Counted from the first letter of the stretch, positions 1-9,790 are shown. The stretch is DNA of 64,000 nt from Aurantimonas marina (GCF_017183135.1 NZ_JADDXW010000013.1:62001-126000), one strand, 5' to 3'. A program made the numbers and translations. Notes: generated from the letters alone by a model not told the origin.

Positions 1-366
1 CTCAACGGAGAGGAATGGGAGCTGGCCAAACGCTATGGCGTCAAGGTCGTGGAGGAGCCGGTCGGCGAACTTCGCGTGGAAGGTGACCGGATTGCGGCGG
101 TGCGGTTGCAAAGCGGCGCCGAGCACCGCTTCGACGTCATCTATTCCGCATTGGGGCTGAAGCTGCGATCCGACCTGGCCGTGACGCTCGGGGCCAAGCA
201 TGACGAGGCGGGCGCGCTCATCGTCGACGAACACAATCGCACAAGTGTCGACGGGTTATATGCCGCCGGGGCCGTCGTGCGAGGACTCGACCAGATCGTG
301 GTCGCCATGGGACACGCGGCTGTCGCCGCCACCGATATACACAACCACTGCGCTCTGCCGACCTAG
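1..366 (+). CDS. Thioredoxin-reductase-like FAD/NAD(P) oxidoreductase, C-terminal part (5' end outside window)
   Basis: The open frame runs in from the left edge and stops with TAG, leaving 121 residues. The segment ending in D-G-L-Y-A-A-G-A followed by GLDQIVVAMGHAAVAA is the conserved FAD-binding end of thioredoxin-reductase-like flavoenzymes, which transfer electrons from NAD(P)H through FAD. The usual Gly-Asp of the GD motif is replaced here by Gly-Ala (AAGAVV). The disulfide and NADPH-binding regions lie outside the window, so it cannot be told whether this is a true thioredoxin reductase, a ferredoxin/flavodoxin reductase or a disulfide-lacking relative. The next gene is convergent and about 85 bp away. 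Confidence 0.82.
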   Translation, partial: LNGEEWELAKRYGVKVVEEPVGELRVEGDRIAAVRLQSGAEHRFDVIYSALGLKLRSDLAVTLGAKHDEAGALIVDEHNRTSVDGLYAAGAVVRGLDQIVVAMGHAAVAATDIHNHCALPT

Positions 367-452
367 GATGAACCGGACTAAGTGCGACACCGCGACGGGC
401 CCGGTAGAAGCTTCGCATACTTCTTTGGTCCATGCCGTCGGGCAAGGGCGCG

Positions 453-1304
453 CTAAAGATGGCGCTTTTTCGCTAGCAGAGCCAGGGCGATGCCGCCGAG
501 AACGAACGTCGCCGCCAGCATAAAATGCAGTGTCAGCGCCTCGGCGAGAAACAAGACGCCGCCGATCGCCGCGATCACCGGCACCGACAGCTGCACGATG
601 GAAGCGCGCGTTGCGGTGAGGCCGGGCAGCGCCCGATACCAGACGATATAACCAAGCCCCGAGGTGATGGCGCCGGATGCGAGGGCGATGAGGATGCCGA
701 TGGCTGTCATGCCGCTCTGGAAGACTGAGAGCACGATCAGCGGGATCGCCAGCGGCACGGTACGGATGAAGTTGCCGGCGGTCTCGCCCATCGGGTCCGT
801 CGCCGCGCGGCCCCTGAGCGAATAAACGCCCCAGGCGATGCCGGAGGCGATCATCAACAGCGTTCCGAGGAGGGCGGGTGTCACCAGCGCCGGCGCGATC
901 CAGTACACGAAGGCAGCAAAGGCGATGGTGAGGCCGGCGATTTCGGCGAGGCTGGGCCTCTCGCCCCGGATGAGCCCCCAGGCAATCATCGTCGCCTGGA
1001 CGGAGGCAAACAGCACCAGCGCGCCGACCGCCGCGCCGAGTTGCAGATAGGCGTAGGAGAACGCCACGGCATAGACGAACAGCGCCAGCGCCGAGGGCCA
1101 GCCGCCGGGTAGGCGGACGGATGACGCGGTCTTGCGGTTGGCGTTGATGAGCAGCAACGCCAGCACCGCCGCGCCGGACGCGAGCCGGATCCCCGTGTAG
1201 CCGGCGGCATCGATGGCGCCGTCGCCGAGCGCCATCCGCGCGAGGATCGAATTGCCGGCGAAGGCGACCATCGCCAATGTCGTCAGCCAAAACGTCGAGG
1301 ACAT
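453..1304 (-). CDS. EamA/DMT-family transporter (10 TM metabolite exporter)
   Basis: This 283-residue protein is almost wholly hydrophobic and has the two-fold repeated five-helix layout of EamA proteins in the drug/metabolite transporter superfamily. A conserved region near the start (AFAGNSILARMAL) and a second half with GYIVWYRALP match the family. Members export amino acids, nucleotides or other small metabolites across the inner membrane. The substrate cannot be read from the sequence. The gene is divergent from the nuclease gene at 1428, with about 120 bp of shared promoter space, and no regulator is adjacent. Confidence 0.88.
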   Translation of the reverse strand: MSSTFWLTTLAMVAFAGNSILARMALGDGAIDAAGYTGIRLASGAAVLALLLINANRKTASSVRLPGGWPSALALFVYAVAFSYAYLQLGAAVGALVLFASVQATMIAWGLIRGERPSLAEIAGLTIAFAAFVYWIAPALVTPALLGTLLMIASGIAWGVYSLRGRAATDPMGETAGNFIRTVPLAIPLIVLSVFQSGMTAIGILIALASGAITSGLGYIVWYRALPGLTATRASIVQLSVPVIAAIGGVLFLAEALTLHFMLAATFVLGGIALALLAKKRHL

Positions 1305-1427
1305 GGGCCGCCTGCCAAATCGGGGATACCGGAGGGCACTATCGGCGCGAAATCGTCATCGGCGTCAAATGGCGTTTCGTTGATCCGTACTTTCTCCCAC
1401 GCAACCCGGCGCTATCTGAGGGCGACA

Positions 1428-2438
1428 ATGAAGCCTGACGATCTCCTCCGCCCGACGCCCGAGGGGCTCTACTGTCCGCCCGGCGATTTTTACATCGACC
1501 CCCTGCGGCCGGTGGATCGCGCGCTCGTAACCCACGGCCATGCCGACCACGCTCGGCCCGGCAACCGAACCGTGCTGGCGACACGGCAGACGCTCGACAT
1601 CATGGCGCTGCGGTATGGCGAGGATTTCGCGGCCGAACGACAGACCGCCGCGCTCGGCGAGACGATCCGCATCGGCGATGTTTCCGTCAGCTTTCACCCG
1701 GCCGGTCATGTACTGGGCTCGGCGCAGATCGCGGTCACGCACATGAACCTGAGGATCATCGCTTCGGGCGACTACAAGCGTCGGCCGGACCCCACATGCA
1801 CGGGCTTCGAGCCGATCGCCTGCGACGTGTTCATCACCGAGGCGACCTTCGCGCTGCCGGTCTTCCGCCACCCCGACACCGGCGACGAGGTCGCCAAGCT
1901 CCTGAAATCGGTCAACCAGTTCCCCGAGCGGGCGCACCTCGTCGGCGCCTACGCCCTCGGCAAGGCGCAACGCGTCATCAGGCATCTGCGCGAGGCCGGC
2001 TACGACGCCCCCATCTATATCCATGGCGCGTTGACCAAACTCTGCGATTATTACCAGAGCGAGGGCGTCGACCTTGGCGATTTGCGGCCGGCGACGGTCC
2101 AAGGCGGCACAAAAGACGATTTCGCCGGCGCCATCATCGTCGGGCCGCCCTCGGCCTTCGCCGACAAATGGGCGCGGCGGTTTCCCGATCCGGTGTCGTG
2201 CTTTGCCAGTGGCTGGATGCGGGTGCGCCAGCGTGCCCGCCAGCGTGGCGTCGAACTGCCTTTGATCATCTCGGACCATTGCGACTGGGACGAACTGACT
2301 GAGACGGTTGACGAGATCGCGCCGACTGAGGTCTGGGTGACCCATGGGCGTGAGGAGGCGCTGGTGCGCTGGTGCGAGTTGCGGCAGTTGTCCGCCCGGC
2401 CGCTGCATCTGGTCGGCTACGAGGACGAGGCGGAGTAG
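1428..2438 (+). CDS. Ligase-associated DNA exonuclease (metallo-beta-lactamase/beta-CASP fold)
   Basis: A 336-residue member of the ligase-associated exonuclease family. The metal-binding motif THGHADH sits at residues 35-41, followed by FHPAGHVLGSAQI, the typical beta-CASP HxxGHxxGS element, and ITEATF as the next acidic motif. Family members are thought to trim DNA ends in a repair complex with an ATP-dependent ligase and an Lhr-type helicase, which are usually encoded next door. Here neither partner is adjacent: a DUF2188 gene and a catalase follow. The frame is open from 1380, but ATG 1428 begins the conserved N-terminus (PEGLYCPPGDFYIDP), so the upstream 16 codons are probably untranslated. 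Confidence 0.87.
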   Translation: MKPDDLLRPTPEGLYCPPGDFYIDPLRPVDRALVTHGHADHARPGNRTVLATRQTLDIMALRYGEDFAAERQTAALGETIRIGDVSVSFHPAGHVLGSAQIAVTHMNLRIIASGDYKRRPDPTCTGFEPIACDVFITEATFALPVFRHPDTGDEVAKLLKSVNQFPERAHLVGAYALGKAQRVIRHLREAGYDAPIYIHGALTKLCDYYQSEGVDLGDLRPATVQGGTKDDFAGAIIVGPPSAFADKWARRFPDPVSCFASGWMRVRQRARQRGVELPLIISDHCDWDELTETVDEIAPTEVWVTHGREEALVRWCELRQLSARPLHLVGYEDEAE

Positions 2439-2567
2439 CGAGACCTCAAGGCGCCGGGCTCGAGTCTTGGTGGCGTTTTATCCGCCGCGGATGGTGAATG
2501 CGGGAACGCATCGGTGTATCGTCACGTTTGCCAATGAGACAGTCCCGGAAACGCAGGATGGAGTTCC

Positions 2568-2822
2568 ATGACCCAGGTTCACTACGAGGTTGTCCGGCAT
2601 GACGGCGGCTGGGCCTACAAGGTCCAGGACGTGCTCTCCGAGACCTTCCCGACCCACGACCGGGCGCTCTTTGCCGCCCGGAGCGCAGCGGCGCGGCAGC
2701 GCGCGGCGGGCGAGACCATCGGAATCCGCTACGAGGACGCCGACGGCAACTGGCATGACGAAATAGCCCGGGGCGATGACCGCCCGGAGACCGACGTGGA
2801 GGACAGCGCGGGAATGCGGTGA
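2568..2822 (+). CDS. DUF2188-like small protein
   Basis: An 84-residue protein of the DUF2188 type: a compact beta-alpha-beta domain beginning YEVVRHDGGWAYKV, followed by a helix rich in Ala and Arg (ALFAARSAAARQRAAGE) and a W-H-D-E ending before an acidic tail. The family has no established biochemical role. Members are often annotated as stress-associated small proteins, but nothing in the sequence proves this. It lies about 130 bp after the exonuclease gene and 247 bp before the catalase. I saw no strong terminator on either side, so co-transcription is possible. Confidence 0.7.
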   Translation: MTQVHYEVVRHDGGWAYKVQDVLSETFPTHDRALFAARSAAARQRAAGETIGIRYEDADGNWHDEIARGDDRPETDVEDSAGMR

Positions 2823-3015
2823 CCGTTCGGAGTTGAGGCTGCCGCTGCGGTTCCGTGACGCATTGCGCGACGGCGGTGACCGTTATCCTTCCCAGGCTCC
2901 ACGCCTGCGGCGCGCTTTGTTGTCCTACGTACCCGGTCATTGGGCGAGGATGGAAAGCCAGCCATGCATTCGCGGAGGAACGCAGTGGGACCTATCAGGT
3001 TTGAGGCGTAGCAGC

Positions 3016-3031
3016 GTTCGGATATCCGAAC
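3016..3031. promoter_or_regulatory. Perfect 16-bp palindrome upstream of catalase (candidate operator)
   Basis: GTTCGGATATCCGAAC reads identically on both strands and ends 38 bp before the catalase start. Perfect dyads of this length next to a stress gene are typical operators for a dimeric repressor or activator. It does not match an OxyR site that I recognise, and no regulator gene is adjacent, so the binding protein is unknown. Confidence 0.5.
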
Positions 3032-3069
3032 CTCTGTGATCGTCGTGATCGATGAATTGGGGTGGTGAG

Positions 3070-5193
3070 ATGAGCAAACATTCAGGTAATATGGTCGATG
3101 GCACGATCGACCTCGACGGTGTCGAATTCCAGCGTGGCAAGGGGGGCGAGACGCATCAGACCGCAGGCGGAGACGTGCCGGTCTTGACAACACAGGGCGG
3201 TGTACCGGTCGCCGACGATCAGAATTCTCTGCGCGCGGGCCTGCGCGGACCCACACTGATCGAGGACCAGCATTTCCGCGAAAAGATCTTCCACTTCGAC
3301 CACGAGCGTATTCCCGAGCGGGTGGTTCACGCGCGCGGATTCGGGGTGCATGGAACCTTCGAGACCTACGAGTCGCTGTCCGACATCACGCGTGCCGACA
3401 TCTTTCAGCGCGCTGGCGAGAAGACCGACATGTTCGTTCGGTTCTCGACCGTCGCCGGCAACAAGGGCTCGGCCGACCTAGCGCGAGACGTGCGCGGTTT
3501 CGCCTGCCGATTTTACACCAAGGAAGGCAACTGGGACATCGTCGGCAACAACATCCCCGTGTTCTTCATCCAGGATGCGATCAAGTTCCCCGATCTCATC
3601 CATGCCGCCAAGCAGGAACCGGACCGTGGCTTTCCACAGGCGCAGACCGCGCATGACAATTTCTGGGATTTCATTTCGCTTACGCCGGAATCGATCAACA
3701 TGGCCCTGTGGATCATGTCCGACCGGGCCATTCCACGCTCCTTCCGGTTCATGGAAGGCTTCGGCGTCCACACCTTCAGGATGATCAACGCCGAGGGCAA
3801 GTCCACCTTCGTCAAGTTTCACTGGAAGCCCAAGCAGGGCCTGCAGTCGGTCGTCTGGAACGAGGCGCTCAAACTGAATGGCGCGGACCCCGATTTCCAT
3901 CGTCGCGATCTTTGGGACGCGATCCAAATGGGCGATTTTCCTGAGTGGGAACTCGGGCTGCAGCTCTTCGACGAGAGTTTCGCCGAAAGCTTCGATTTCG
4001 ATGTTCTGGATGCGACCAAGATCATCCCCGAGGAGGAGGTGCCGATCCGCATCGTCGGCAAGATGACGCTTAACCGTTGTGTCGATAATTTCTTCCAGGA
4101 AACCGAACAGGTTGCGTTTCAGACTGGCAATGTCGTTCCTGGCATCGACTTCACCAACGATCCGTTGCTGCAGGGACGCAACTTCTCCTATCTCGACACC
4201 CAACTGAAACGGCTGGGCGGACCCAACTTCACCCACATTCCGGTGAATGCGCCGCGCTGCCCGTTCCACCATTTCCAGCAGGACGGCCACATGGCCATGC
4301 ACAACCCGAAGGGGCGGGCCAATTACGAGCCGAATTCTTGGGGCGGCGAAATGGGTGGGCCACGCGAGTCGCCGGAAAAAGGCTTTCCAACTTATCCCGA
4401 AGAAATCGCGGGCGAAAAGCGCCGTGTGCGCTCCGAAACCTTCGCCGACCATTACAGTCAGGCACGCCAGTTCTATCTGTCTCAGACCCAGACCGAGCAG
4501 AAACATATCTCCGACGCTTTCACCTTCGAGCTGTCGAAAGTCGAAACCCCAGCTATCCGCTCGCGCGTCGTCTCCCACCTTCTTAATGTGGACGATGACC
4601 TTGCCCAAAGCGTCGGCGACGGTCTGCGCCTGAAGGAGATGCCGCAGCCCGCCAATGCCGCAAGACCGACCAGGATGGATCTCAAGACATCACCGAAGCT
4701 GTCCATCCTGCTCAACGGGCCGGAAAGCTTCAAGGGGCGTAAGCTGGGCGTGCTGGTCACGGACGGGGTCGACGCGGAGCTCTTCCAGGGGCTGAAAACG
4801 GCGGTAGAGGCCGAGGGCGCGATGATCGAGGTGGTCGCCCCCATGGTCGGCGGCGTAAAAGCAAGCGACGGCAGCTGGATCGAGGCCAAGCAGAAGGTAG
4901 ATGGCGGCCCCTCGTTGCTCTATGACGCAGTCGCGGTGCTGACCAGCAAGGATGGTGCCGATTTGCTGTCCAAGGTCGCGCCGGCCAAGGACTTCGTCAC
5001 CGACGCGTTCGCCCATTGCAAGTTCATTGCCTATTCGCCGGATGCCATGGCCCTGTTCGAAAAGGCCGGCATCGCTTCGGATCTGGACGATGGCTGCGTC
5101 GAGCTGGGTTCCGCTAACGACGCTCAAGGCTTCATTGCGACCTGCCGCGCGCTACGCCATTGGGAGCGCGAACCTAAAGTAAAGGCCGCGTAA
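3070..5193 (+). CDS. katE: Large-subunit catalase (HPII/KatE type)
   Basis: A 707-residue monofunctional haem catalase that converts hydrogen peroxide to water and oxygen. The distal histidine lies in [11 protein letters not shown], the conserved core in [20 protein letters not shown], and the segment [18 protein letters not shown] is characteristic of large-subunit enzymes. The last ~150 residues (from [18 protein letters not shown]) form the flavodoxin/DJ-1-like domain found only in HPII-type catalases. There is no signal peptide, so it is cytoplasmic. ATG 3070 is preferred over ATG 3052 because a GGGGTGGTGAG ribosome binding site lies directly upstream of it. A perfect palindrome at 3016-3031 probably controls it. 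Confidence 0.96.
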   Translation: MSKHSGNMVDGTIDLDGVEFQRGKGGETHQTAGGDVPVLTTQGGVPVADDQNSLRAGLRGPTLIEDQHFREKIFHFDHERIPERVVHARGFGVHGTFETYESLSDITRADIFQRAGEKTDMFVRFSTVAGNKGSADLARDVRGFACRFYTKEGNWDIVGNNIPVFFIQDAIKFPDLIHAAKQEPDRGFPQAQTAHDNFWDFISLTPESINMALWIMSDRAIPRSFRFMEGFGVHTFRMINAEGKSTFVKFHWKPKQGLQSVVWNEALKLNGADPDFHRRDLWDAIQMGDFPEWELGLQLFDESFAESFDFDVLDATKIIPEEEVPIRIVGKMTLNRCVDNFFQETEQVAFQTGNVVPGIDFTNDPLLQGRNFSYLDTQLKRLGGPNFTHIPVNAPRCPFHHFQQDGHMAMHNPKGRANYEPNSWGGEMGGPRESPEKGFPTYPEEIAGEKRRVRSETFADHYSQARQFYLSQTQTEQKHISDAFTFELSKVETPAIRSRVVSHLLNVDDDLAQSVGDGLRLKEMPQPANAARPTRMDLKTSPKLSILLNGPESFKGRKLGVLVTDGVDAELFQGLKTAVEAEGAMIEVVAPMVGGVKASDGSWIEAKQKVDGGPSLLYDAVAVLTSKDGADLLSKVAPAKDFVTDAFAHCKFIAYSPDAMALFEKAGIASDLDDGCVELGSANDAQGFIATCRALRHWEREPKVKAA

Positions 5194-5203
5194 GGAACGC
5201 CCA

Positions 5204-5274
5204 CCCCGGCTTGTCGGCACTTGCGCTGCTACGCAGCGATCACCCTCGGCGCGCCGCTGGTCGGCTTGCCGGGG
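5204..5274. other. Nested inverted repeats after the catalase gene
   Basis: CCCCGGC at 5204-5210 pairs with GCCGGGG at 5268-5274. The interval contains CGCTGC-TAC-GCAGCG (5224-5238) and the self-complementary CGGCGCGCCG (5247-5256). The pairing suggests a branched RNA fold in the 314-bp gap between catalase and kinase. There is no U-tract, so a simple intrinsic terminator is not supported. I see nothing else in the gap except the hairpin at 5472-5499. Confidence 0.35.
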
Positions 5275-5471
5275 GCTTGGCGCGAAGCGACTAGTGCCGC
5301 CTTTCAACGCCGTAAGGCCACACTTTCGGTCCGCTCGGCGTGACCAAACCCGCCACAATCAAAAACACGGAACGAGCCTCCAAGGGAGTGCCGCCTCAAC
5401 CCAAGATTTCACGCCCTTCGTCATGACCATAGGGCAACCGGCTTGTGGTTCGTCGCTCGCCCGGTCACACT

Positions 5472-5499
5472 CTCTCCTGTCGCTCAGCAGACGGGAGAG
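5472..5499 (+). promoter_or_regulatory. Hairpin sequestering the ribosome binding site of the sensor kinase
   Basis: CTCTCCTGTC (5472-5481) pairs over 10 bp, with one G-U, with GACGGGAGAG (5490-5499) across an 8-nt loop. The 3' arm contains GGGAGAG, the apparent Shine-Dalgarno sequence 8 nt before ATG 5508. Translation may therefore depend on opening this stem, as in RNA thermometers or other leader switches. The role is inferred only from the pairing. Confidence 0.4.
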
Positions 5500-5507
5500 T
5501 TGTTGGC

Positions 5508-7553
5508 ATGTGGTCCTGTCGAACGGTTCTGACATCGACGCTGGTGGGCCTGCAGGTCGCCGCGCTGCTGGCCGTACTGGCCCTGACCTATTTCGCATCG
5601 CAAAACGTGCTTCTGTCCTATGCGGAGCAGTTGACGGAACGGGTCGCGCAGGACACGACGACCTTCACCGAGAACTTCCTCGACCCGGCCGACGATGCCG
5701 CCGAACTCTCGCAGCGGCTGGCTGAAAGGGCGGTGGTCAGCACGGACAACCCGGCGATTCTCACTCGCTACTTCTACGAGGTCCTGCGATCCCGCGCCGA
5801 CTTTGCGGGAATCTTCTATGGCGCGGCCGACGGCTCCTTCATCTACGTCAACCGCGACGATACCGTCGACGGGGCCGCCTTCCGCACCAAGCTGATCGAT
5901 ACGGAGCCGACCCGGTCCGTGCGGCTGGAATATTTTGACGCGGAATTCAGCCCGGTCACGCGGCGCGAGGACGATGCCGACCCCTACGATCCGCGAACCC
6001 GCCCCTGGTACGTGAAGGCGCTGGAGAGGCGGACGGTGATCTGGACCGAACCGTACATATTCTTTTCTTCCCGGCGTCCGGGCATCACCGTGGCCACTCC
6101 CGTGTTCGACGAGGAGAGCGAGAACATTCGCGGGGCTGTCGGTATCGACATCGAGATCGGCGCGCTGTCGCAATTTCTGGATGGTCTGGAAGTCGGTGAG
6201 AACGGTTCGGCGGCGATCGTCTCGCAATCCGGCGACGTGATCGCGCATCGCGAGGCGTCGGCCGTTCTCGCGTTGGATGGTGAGGGCGGGCAGCGCTTCG
6301 CCAAGGTGGCCGAGATCGGCGATCCGGCGCTGGTTCAAGCCGTCTTCAGCCTGCCGGGCGGGCTGGAGAGCGTGACGCCGGGGGAGACGCGGCTCACGCG
6401 ATTTCAGGCCTTGGGCGAGAGCTGGCGCGGCGCGGTGCGGCGGCTTGCCGGGTCGCGCACGCCATGGGTCGTCGTCACCTATCTGCCGGAAAGCGACATA
6501 CTGGGGCCGCTCCAGCGGGTTCGCAACATAGGGCTCGTGGTCGTCGCGATCGTGGCTGTGATGACGGCGATTTTCAGTGCACTTCTGGCGCGTGCCCTGA
6601 CCAAACCGATCAAGGCTCTGGCCGCACAGGCGAGCCATATTTCCAAGGGCGAATTCGACGATACGCCGCTACCATCGATGCGGATGAAGGAGCTCGACGA
6701 AACGGGCCAGGCGATGCGCCGCGCGACGAGTTGGCTGCGTGACTACAGGCGCGAGAACGAGACGCTGACAGGACAGCTGCGCGAGGCCGGCCGCGTTCTC
6801 GAGCGGCGCGTGGAAGAGCGAACCGAGCAACTGGCCCACGCCAATCGCGAATTGGAGGAGGCGAACCGCAACACCAGCATGCTGGCGCATGAACTGGACC
6901 ATCGGGTCAAGAACCTGTTCGCGATCACCTCCTCGCTCGTCTCGCTGGCCGCGAGCCATGCAACCACGCCGCAGGAGGTGGCCGACGAAGCGCGCGGACG
7001 CATCAATGCGCTGGCCCGCGCCCACTCCGACACGCAAGGCGCTACGGAGACGCGGCTGGCGTCGATCGTCAAAAGCGTGCTCGAACCCTATGCTGGGACC
7101 GATGACTTCCGGATCAATATCGCCGGCGAGCCCCTGACGGTCTCAAGATCCAACGTCACGCCAATCGGCCTGATCCTTTACGAACTGGCCACCAACGCCG
7201 CGAAATACGGCGCTCTCGGCCATCCGGGCGGCCAAGTGGACGTCACCTGGGAATGCTCGGCGAGCGGCGTCGTTACGCTGGTATGGTCCGAACGGTCGAC
7301 CGCGCCCGCCGGCGATGGGGGCCAGTCCGAGACGGAACCGAGTGGGTTCGGCTCGATCATGCTGGAGGCCATGGCACACCGGCTCGACGCGACGGTCGAG
7401 CGTGCCATGACGTCCACTGGCCTGCGGGTGACCTTGACCATGAAGGAGCTGGAGGAATACCACGACGCACCGCACCGCGCACCCGCGCCAGATCCGTTGC
7501 AATCCGCAACGCGGCCGGCGAATCGGAGCAAGCGTTCAGCGGAGAGCGGCTGA
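5508..7553 (+). CDS. Cache-domain HWE-family sensor histidine kinase
   Basis: A 681-residue inner-membrane sensor kinase. TM1 spans about residues 8-29, a periplasmic dCache-type sensor domain about 30-335 (with DPRTRPWY, typical of Cache), and TM2 about 342-362. A HAMP-like region, a coiled coil (about 415-455) and the kinase core follow. The H-box HELDHRVKNLFA puts the phosphorylated His at about residue 465, and the ATP domain has ELATNAAKYGAL. LVWSER carries the W-x-E signature of HWE/HisKA_2 kinases. Translation likely starts at ATG 5508, after GGGAGAG, rather than GTG 5445. No response regulator is adjacent. Its 3' end overlaps the convergent SGNH hydrolase gene by 18 bp. Confidence 0.88.
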   Translation: MWSCRTVLTSTLVGLQVAALLAVLALTYFASQNVLLSYAEQLTERVAQDTTTFTENFLDPADDAAELSQRLAERAVVSTDNPAILTRYFYEVLRSRADFAGIFYGAADGSFIYVNRDDTVDGAAFRTKLIDTEPTRSVRLEYFDAEFSPVTRREDDADPYDPRTRPWYVKALERRTVIWTEPYIFFSSRRPGITVATPVFDEESENIRGAVGIDIEIGALSQFLDGLEVGENGSAAIVSQSGDVIAHREASAVLALDGEGGQRFAKVAEIGDPALVQAVFSLPGGLESVTPGETRLTRFQALGESWRGAVRRLAGSRTPWVVVTYLPESDILGPLQRVRNIGLVVVAIVAVMTAIFSALLARALTKPIKALAAQASHISKGEFDDTPLPSMRMKELDETGQAMRRATSWLRDYRRENETLTGQLREAGRVLERRVEERTEQLAHANRELEEANRNTSMLAHELDHRVKNLFAITSSLVSLAASHATTPQEVADEARGRINALARAHSDTQGATETRLASIVKSVLEPYAGTDDFRINIAGEPLTVSRSNVTPIGLILYELATNAAKYGALGHPGGQVDVTWECSASGVVTLVWSERSTAPAGDGGQSETEPSGFGSIMLEAMAHRLDATVERAMTSTGLRVTLTMKELEEYHDAPHRAPAPDPLQSATRPANRSKRSAESG

Positions 7554-8294
7554 GGTCTCGTCCCCGCGCGAGCGGTCCCCCAGCACATAACCGACCAGAT
7601 GATTGGCGTAATAGGCGTAGCCTTCGATCGAGGCGTGGAACCCGTCGCGGGAAAAGCCCGCCGGCTCGACCCGGGGAAGCGACGTCGAGGCGATGGCGCC
7701 GCGCTCGACGCACAGCCGCGCGCCCATGCGGCGGATAATCCGGGCGCGCAGTTCTAGCACATGGGCGAGGCCGCGCGGCAGCGCCGGCACGCGCTTGAGG
7801 TCGACTGGCGGCGACCAGACGATGCGCGCCTCCGGCCATTTGGCCTTGAGCGCGTAGAGGAGGCCCCCGAAGCCCTTCTTGAACTTGCGGGCGCCATGAA
7901 AATTCTTGGCGTCGTTGGTGCCGATCATCAGGACAATATGGGTGAAGGCCTCGCGCGCCAGATTGGGCACGACATGGTCGCGCACCTCGGCCGAAACGGC
8001 GGAGTTGGAGCCCGCCGTCCGCCAGAACACCGAAAGACCGGTCAGCGCGTAGAGCCGCTCGGCGAGCTTCGGGGCGAGACTGTCCTCGATATTGGTGACG
8101 CCGATGCCGGCCGCCGAACTGTCGCCGATGACCAGCAGCCTGATCCTCGCGTCGCGGATCGCCTCGGTGCCGAAAAGGCCAAAGACGCCGCCGTCCGGCG
8201 GCGGCATACGCTCGATCCGCCGGCGAGCGGCAATGCCCTGCCAGACATAGACCGGGAACATCAGCCAGGAGAGGAATGCGGTTTGGAATGACAC
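7536..8294 (-). CDS. SGNH/GDSL-family hydrolase
   Basis: The block I motif LLVIGDSSAAGIG supplies the catalytic Ser, MIGTNDAKNF is the block III G-x-N-D motif, and DGFHASIEGY is the block V D-x-x-H motif with the catalytic Asp and His. These are the hallmarks of SGNH esterases/lipases. An N-terminal hydrophobic stretch (AFLSWLMFPVYVWQGIA) suggests a membrane anchor or export signal. GTG 8294, preceded by a GCGGAG ribosome binding site, gives 252 residues. A TTG at 8387, abutting the pgk stop, would add 31 residues and couple it to pgk. It follows pgk on the same strand and its end overlaps the convergent kinase gene. Confidence 0.84.
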   Translation of the reverse strand: MSFQTAFLSWLMFPVYVWQGIAARRRIERMPPPDGGVFGLFGTEAIRDARIRLLVIGDSSAAGIGVTNIEDSLAPKLAERLYALTGLSVFWRTAGSNSAVSAEVRDHVVPNLAREAFTHIVLMIGTNDAKNFHGARKFKKGFGGLLYALKAKWPEARIVWSPPVDLKRVPALPRGLAHVLELRARIIRRMGARLCVERGAIASTSLPRVEPAGFSRDGFHASIEGYAYYANHLVGYVLGDRSRGDETSAALR

Positions 8295-8387
8295 GGAAGG
8301 TCGGCTCCGCTGATCCTTGTTGGGGGCGCCGGAGAAGATATGGCCGCGCGCCGCGTCTGGCGACCCCTGATCGCCCCGATTTTCCAA

Positions 8388-9584
8388 TCAGGCCTTGAGA
8401 ATTTCGACGCCGGGTAGCGGCTTGCCCTCCATCCATTCCAGAAAAGCCCCGCCTGCCGTCGAGACATAGGTAAAATCCTCGGCGACGCCGGCCTGGTTGA
8501 GCGCGGCGACCGTATCGCCGCCACCGGCGACGGAGGTGAGCTTTCCCGCCTTGGTCCGTTCCGCCGCATGGTGGGCCGCGGCCATGGTCGCCGTGTCGAA
8601 GGGCGGGATTTCGAAGGCGCCGAGCGGGCCGTTCCAGACCAGCGTCTTCGCCTTGTCGAGCCAGGCGGTTATCACCTTCACCGTCTCCGGACCGGCATCG
8701 AGGATCATCGCGTCGGCCGGCACGTCGTCGACCCGGACGGCCTCACTGTCGGCGCCCGCCTTGAACTCGCGGGCGACGACCGCGTCGACGGGCAGCACGA
8801 TCTCGCAGCCGGCGTCTTTCGCCGTCGCCATGATCGCCCGAGCCGTGTCGGCCAGATCGTGCTCGCACAGGGACTTGCCGACGTCCTTGCCTTGCGCGGC
8901 AAGGAAAGTGTTGGCCATGCCGCCGCCGATAACCAGCGCGTCGACACGTTGGACGAGGTTCGAGAGGAGGTCGATCTTGGTCGAGACCTTGGCGCCGCCG
9001 ACGACCGCGAGGACCGGCCGGGCGGGATCGCCGAGGCCCTGTTCCAGCGCTTCCAGCTCGGCCTGCATGGTTCGGCCGGCATAGGACGGCAGATGCCGGG
9101 CGAGGCCCTCGGTCGAGGCGTGCGCACGATGCGCGGCGGAGAATGCATCGTTGACGTAAATGTCACCGAGCGAGGCGAGGCGGTTGACGAAGTCCTCGTC
9201 ATTGGCTTCCTCGCCCGCATGAAAACGGGTGTTTTCCAGAAGCACGACGTCGCCGTCCTTGAGTCCGGCGACGATGCCGGCGGCAACCGGCCCGACGCAA
9301 TCGTCGGAAAAGCCGACCGGCATGTCGAGCATCTCGGCCAAAACGGGCGCCAGGGGCTCGAGCGACATCTCGGGGTTCGGCTTGCCCTTCGGCCGGCTGA
9401 AATGGGCCAGCAGGACGACACGGCCGCCCTTGTCGGAGATTTCGCGGATCGACGGCAGGATGCGGCTGATGCGGGTCCGGTCGGAGACCTTGCCGTCCCG
9501 CATCGGCACGTTGAGATCGACCCGGAGAAGCACGCGCTTGCCCGCGACGTCGGCGTCGTCGAGCGTCTTGAACTGGGTGGACAT
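8388..9584 (-). CDS. pgk: Phosphoglycerate kinase
   Basis: This 398-residue protein interconverts 1,3-bisphosphoglycerate and ADP with 3-phosphoglycerate and ATP in glycolysis and gluconeogenesis. Diagnostic segments are [13 protein letters not shown] near the N-terminus, the substrate loop [32 protein letters not shown], the nucleotide-site WNGPLGAFE and the C-terminal [13 protein letters not shown]. The start is ATG 9584, behind the strong GGAGAGGAGA site; longer in-frame starts add unconserved sequence. It belongs to the minus-strand tkt-gap-pgk group, but the antiporter gene lies between gap and pgk, and no aldolase gene follows. Confidence 0.97.
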   Translation of the reverse strand: MSTQFKTLDDADVAGKRVLLRVDLNVPMRDGKVSDRTRISRILPSIREISDKGGRVVLLAHFSRPKGKPNPEMSLEPLAPVLAEMLDMPVGFSDDCVGPVAAGIVAGLKDGDVVLLENTRFHAGEEANDEDFVNRLASLGDIYVNDAFSAAHRAHASTEGLARHLPSYAGRTMQAELEALEQGLGDPARPVLAVVGGAKVSTKIDLLSNLVQRVDALVIGGGMANTFLAAQGKDVGKSLCEHDLADTARAIMATAKDAGCEIVLPVDAVVAREFKAGADSEAVRVDDVPADAMILDAGPETVKVITAWLDKAKTLVWNGPLGAFEIPPFDTATMAAAHHAAERTKAGKLTSVAGGGDTVAALNQAGVAEDFTYVSTAGGAFLEWMEGKPLPGVEILKA

Positions 9585-9790
9585 CAGTGTCTCCTCTCCG
9601 ACGGCCTTGGGCCCTACAGCCGCGGCTGCGCGATGCCGGTCCCTTTTATGGTTGAGACCGCACCCGGGGCAAGCGGTCGAGCTGTTTCGCGAGCCTAAGC
9701 TTTTCTTACGGCTGAAGAACCCGAAGCGCGCCGACGAGCGCTTGCCAATAGGGCACCGTCCGGCTCGCGCGGAGCGGCAACCACCGCGGC

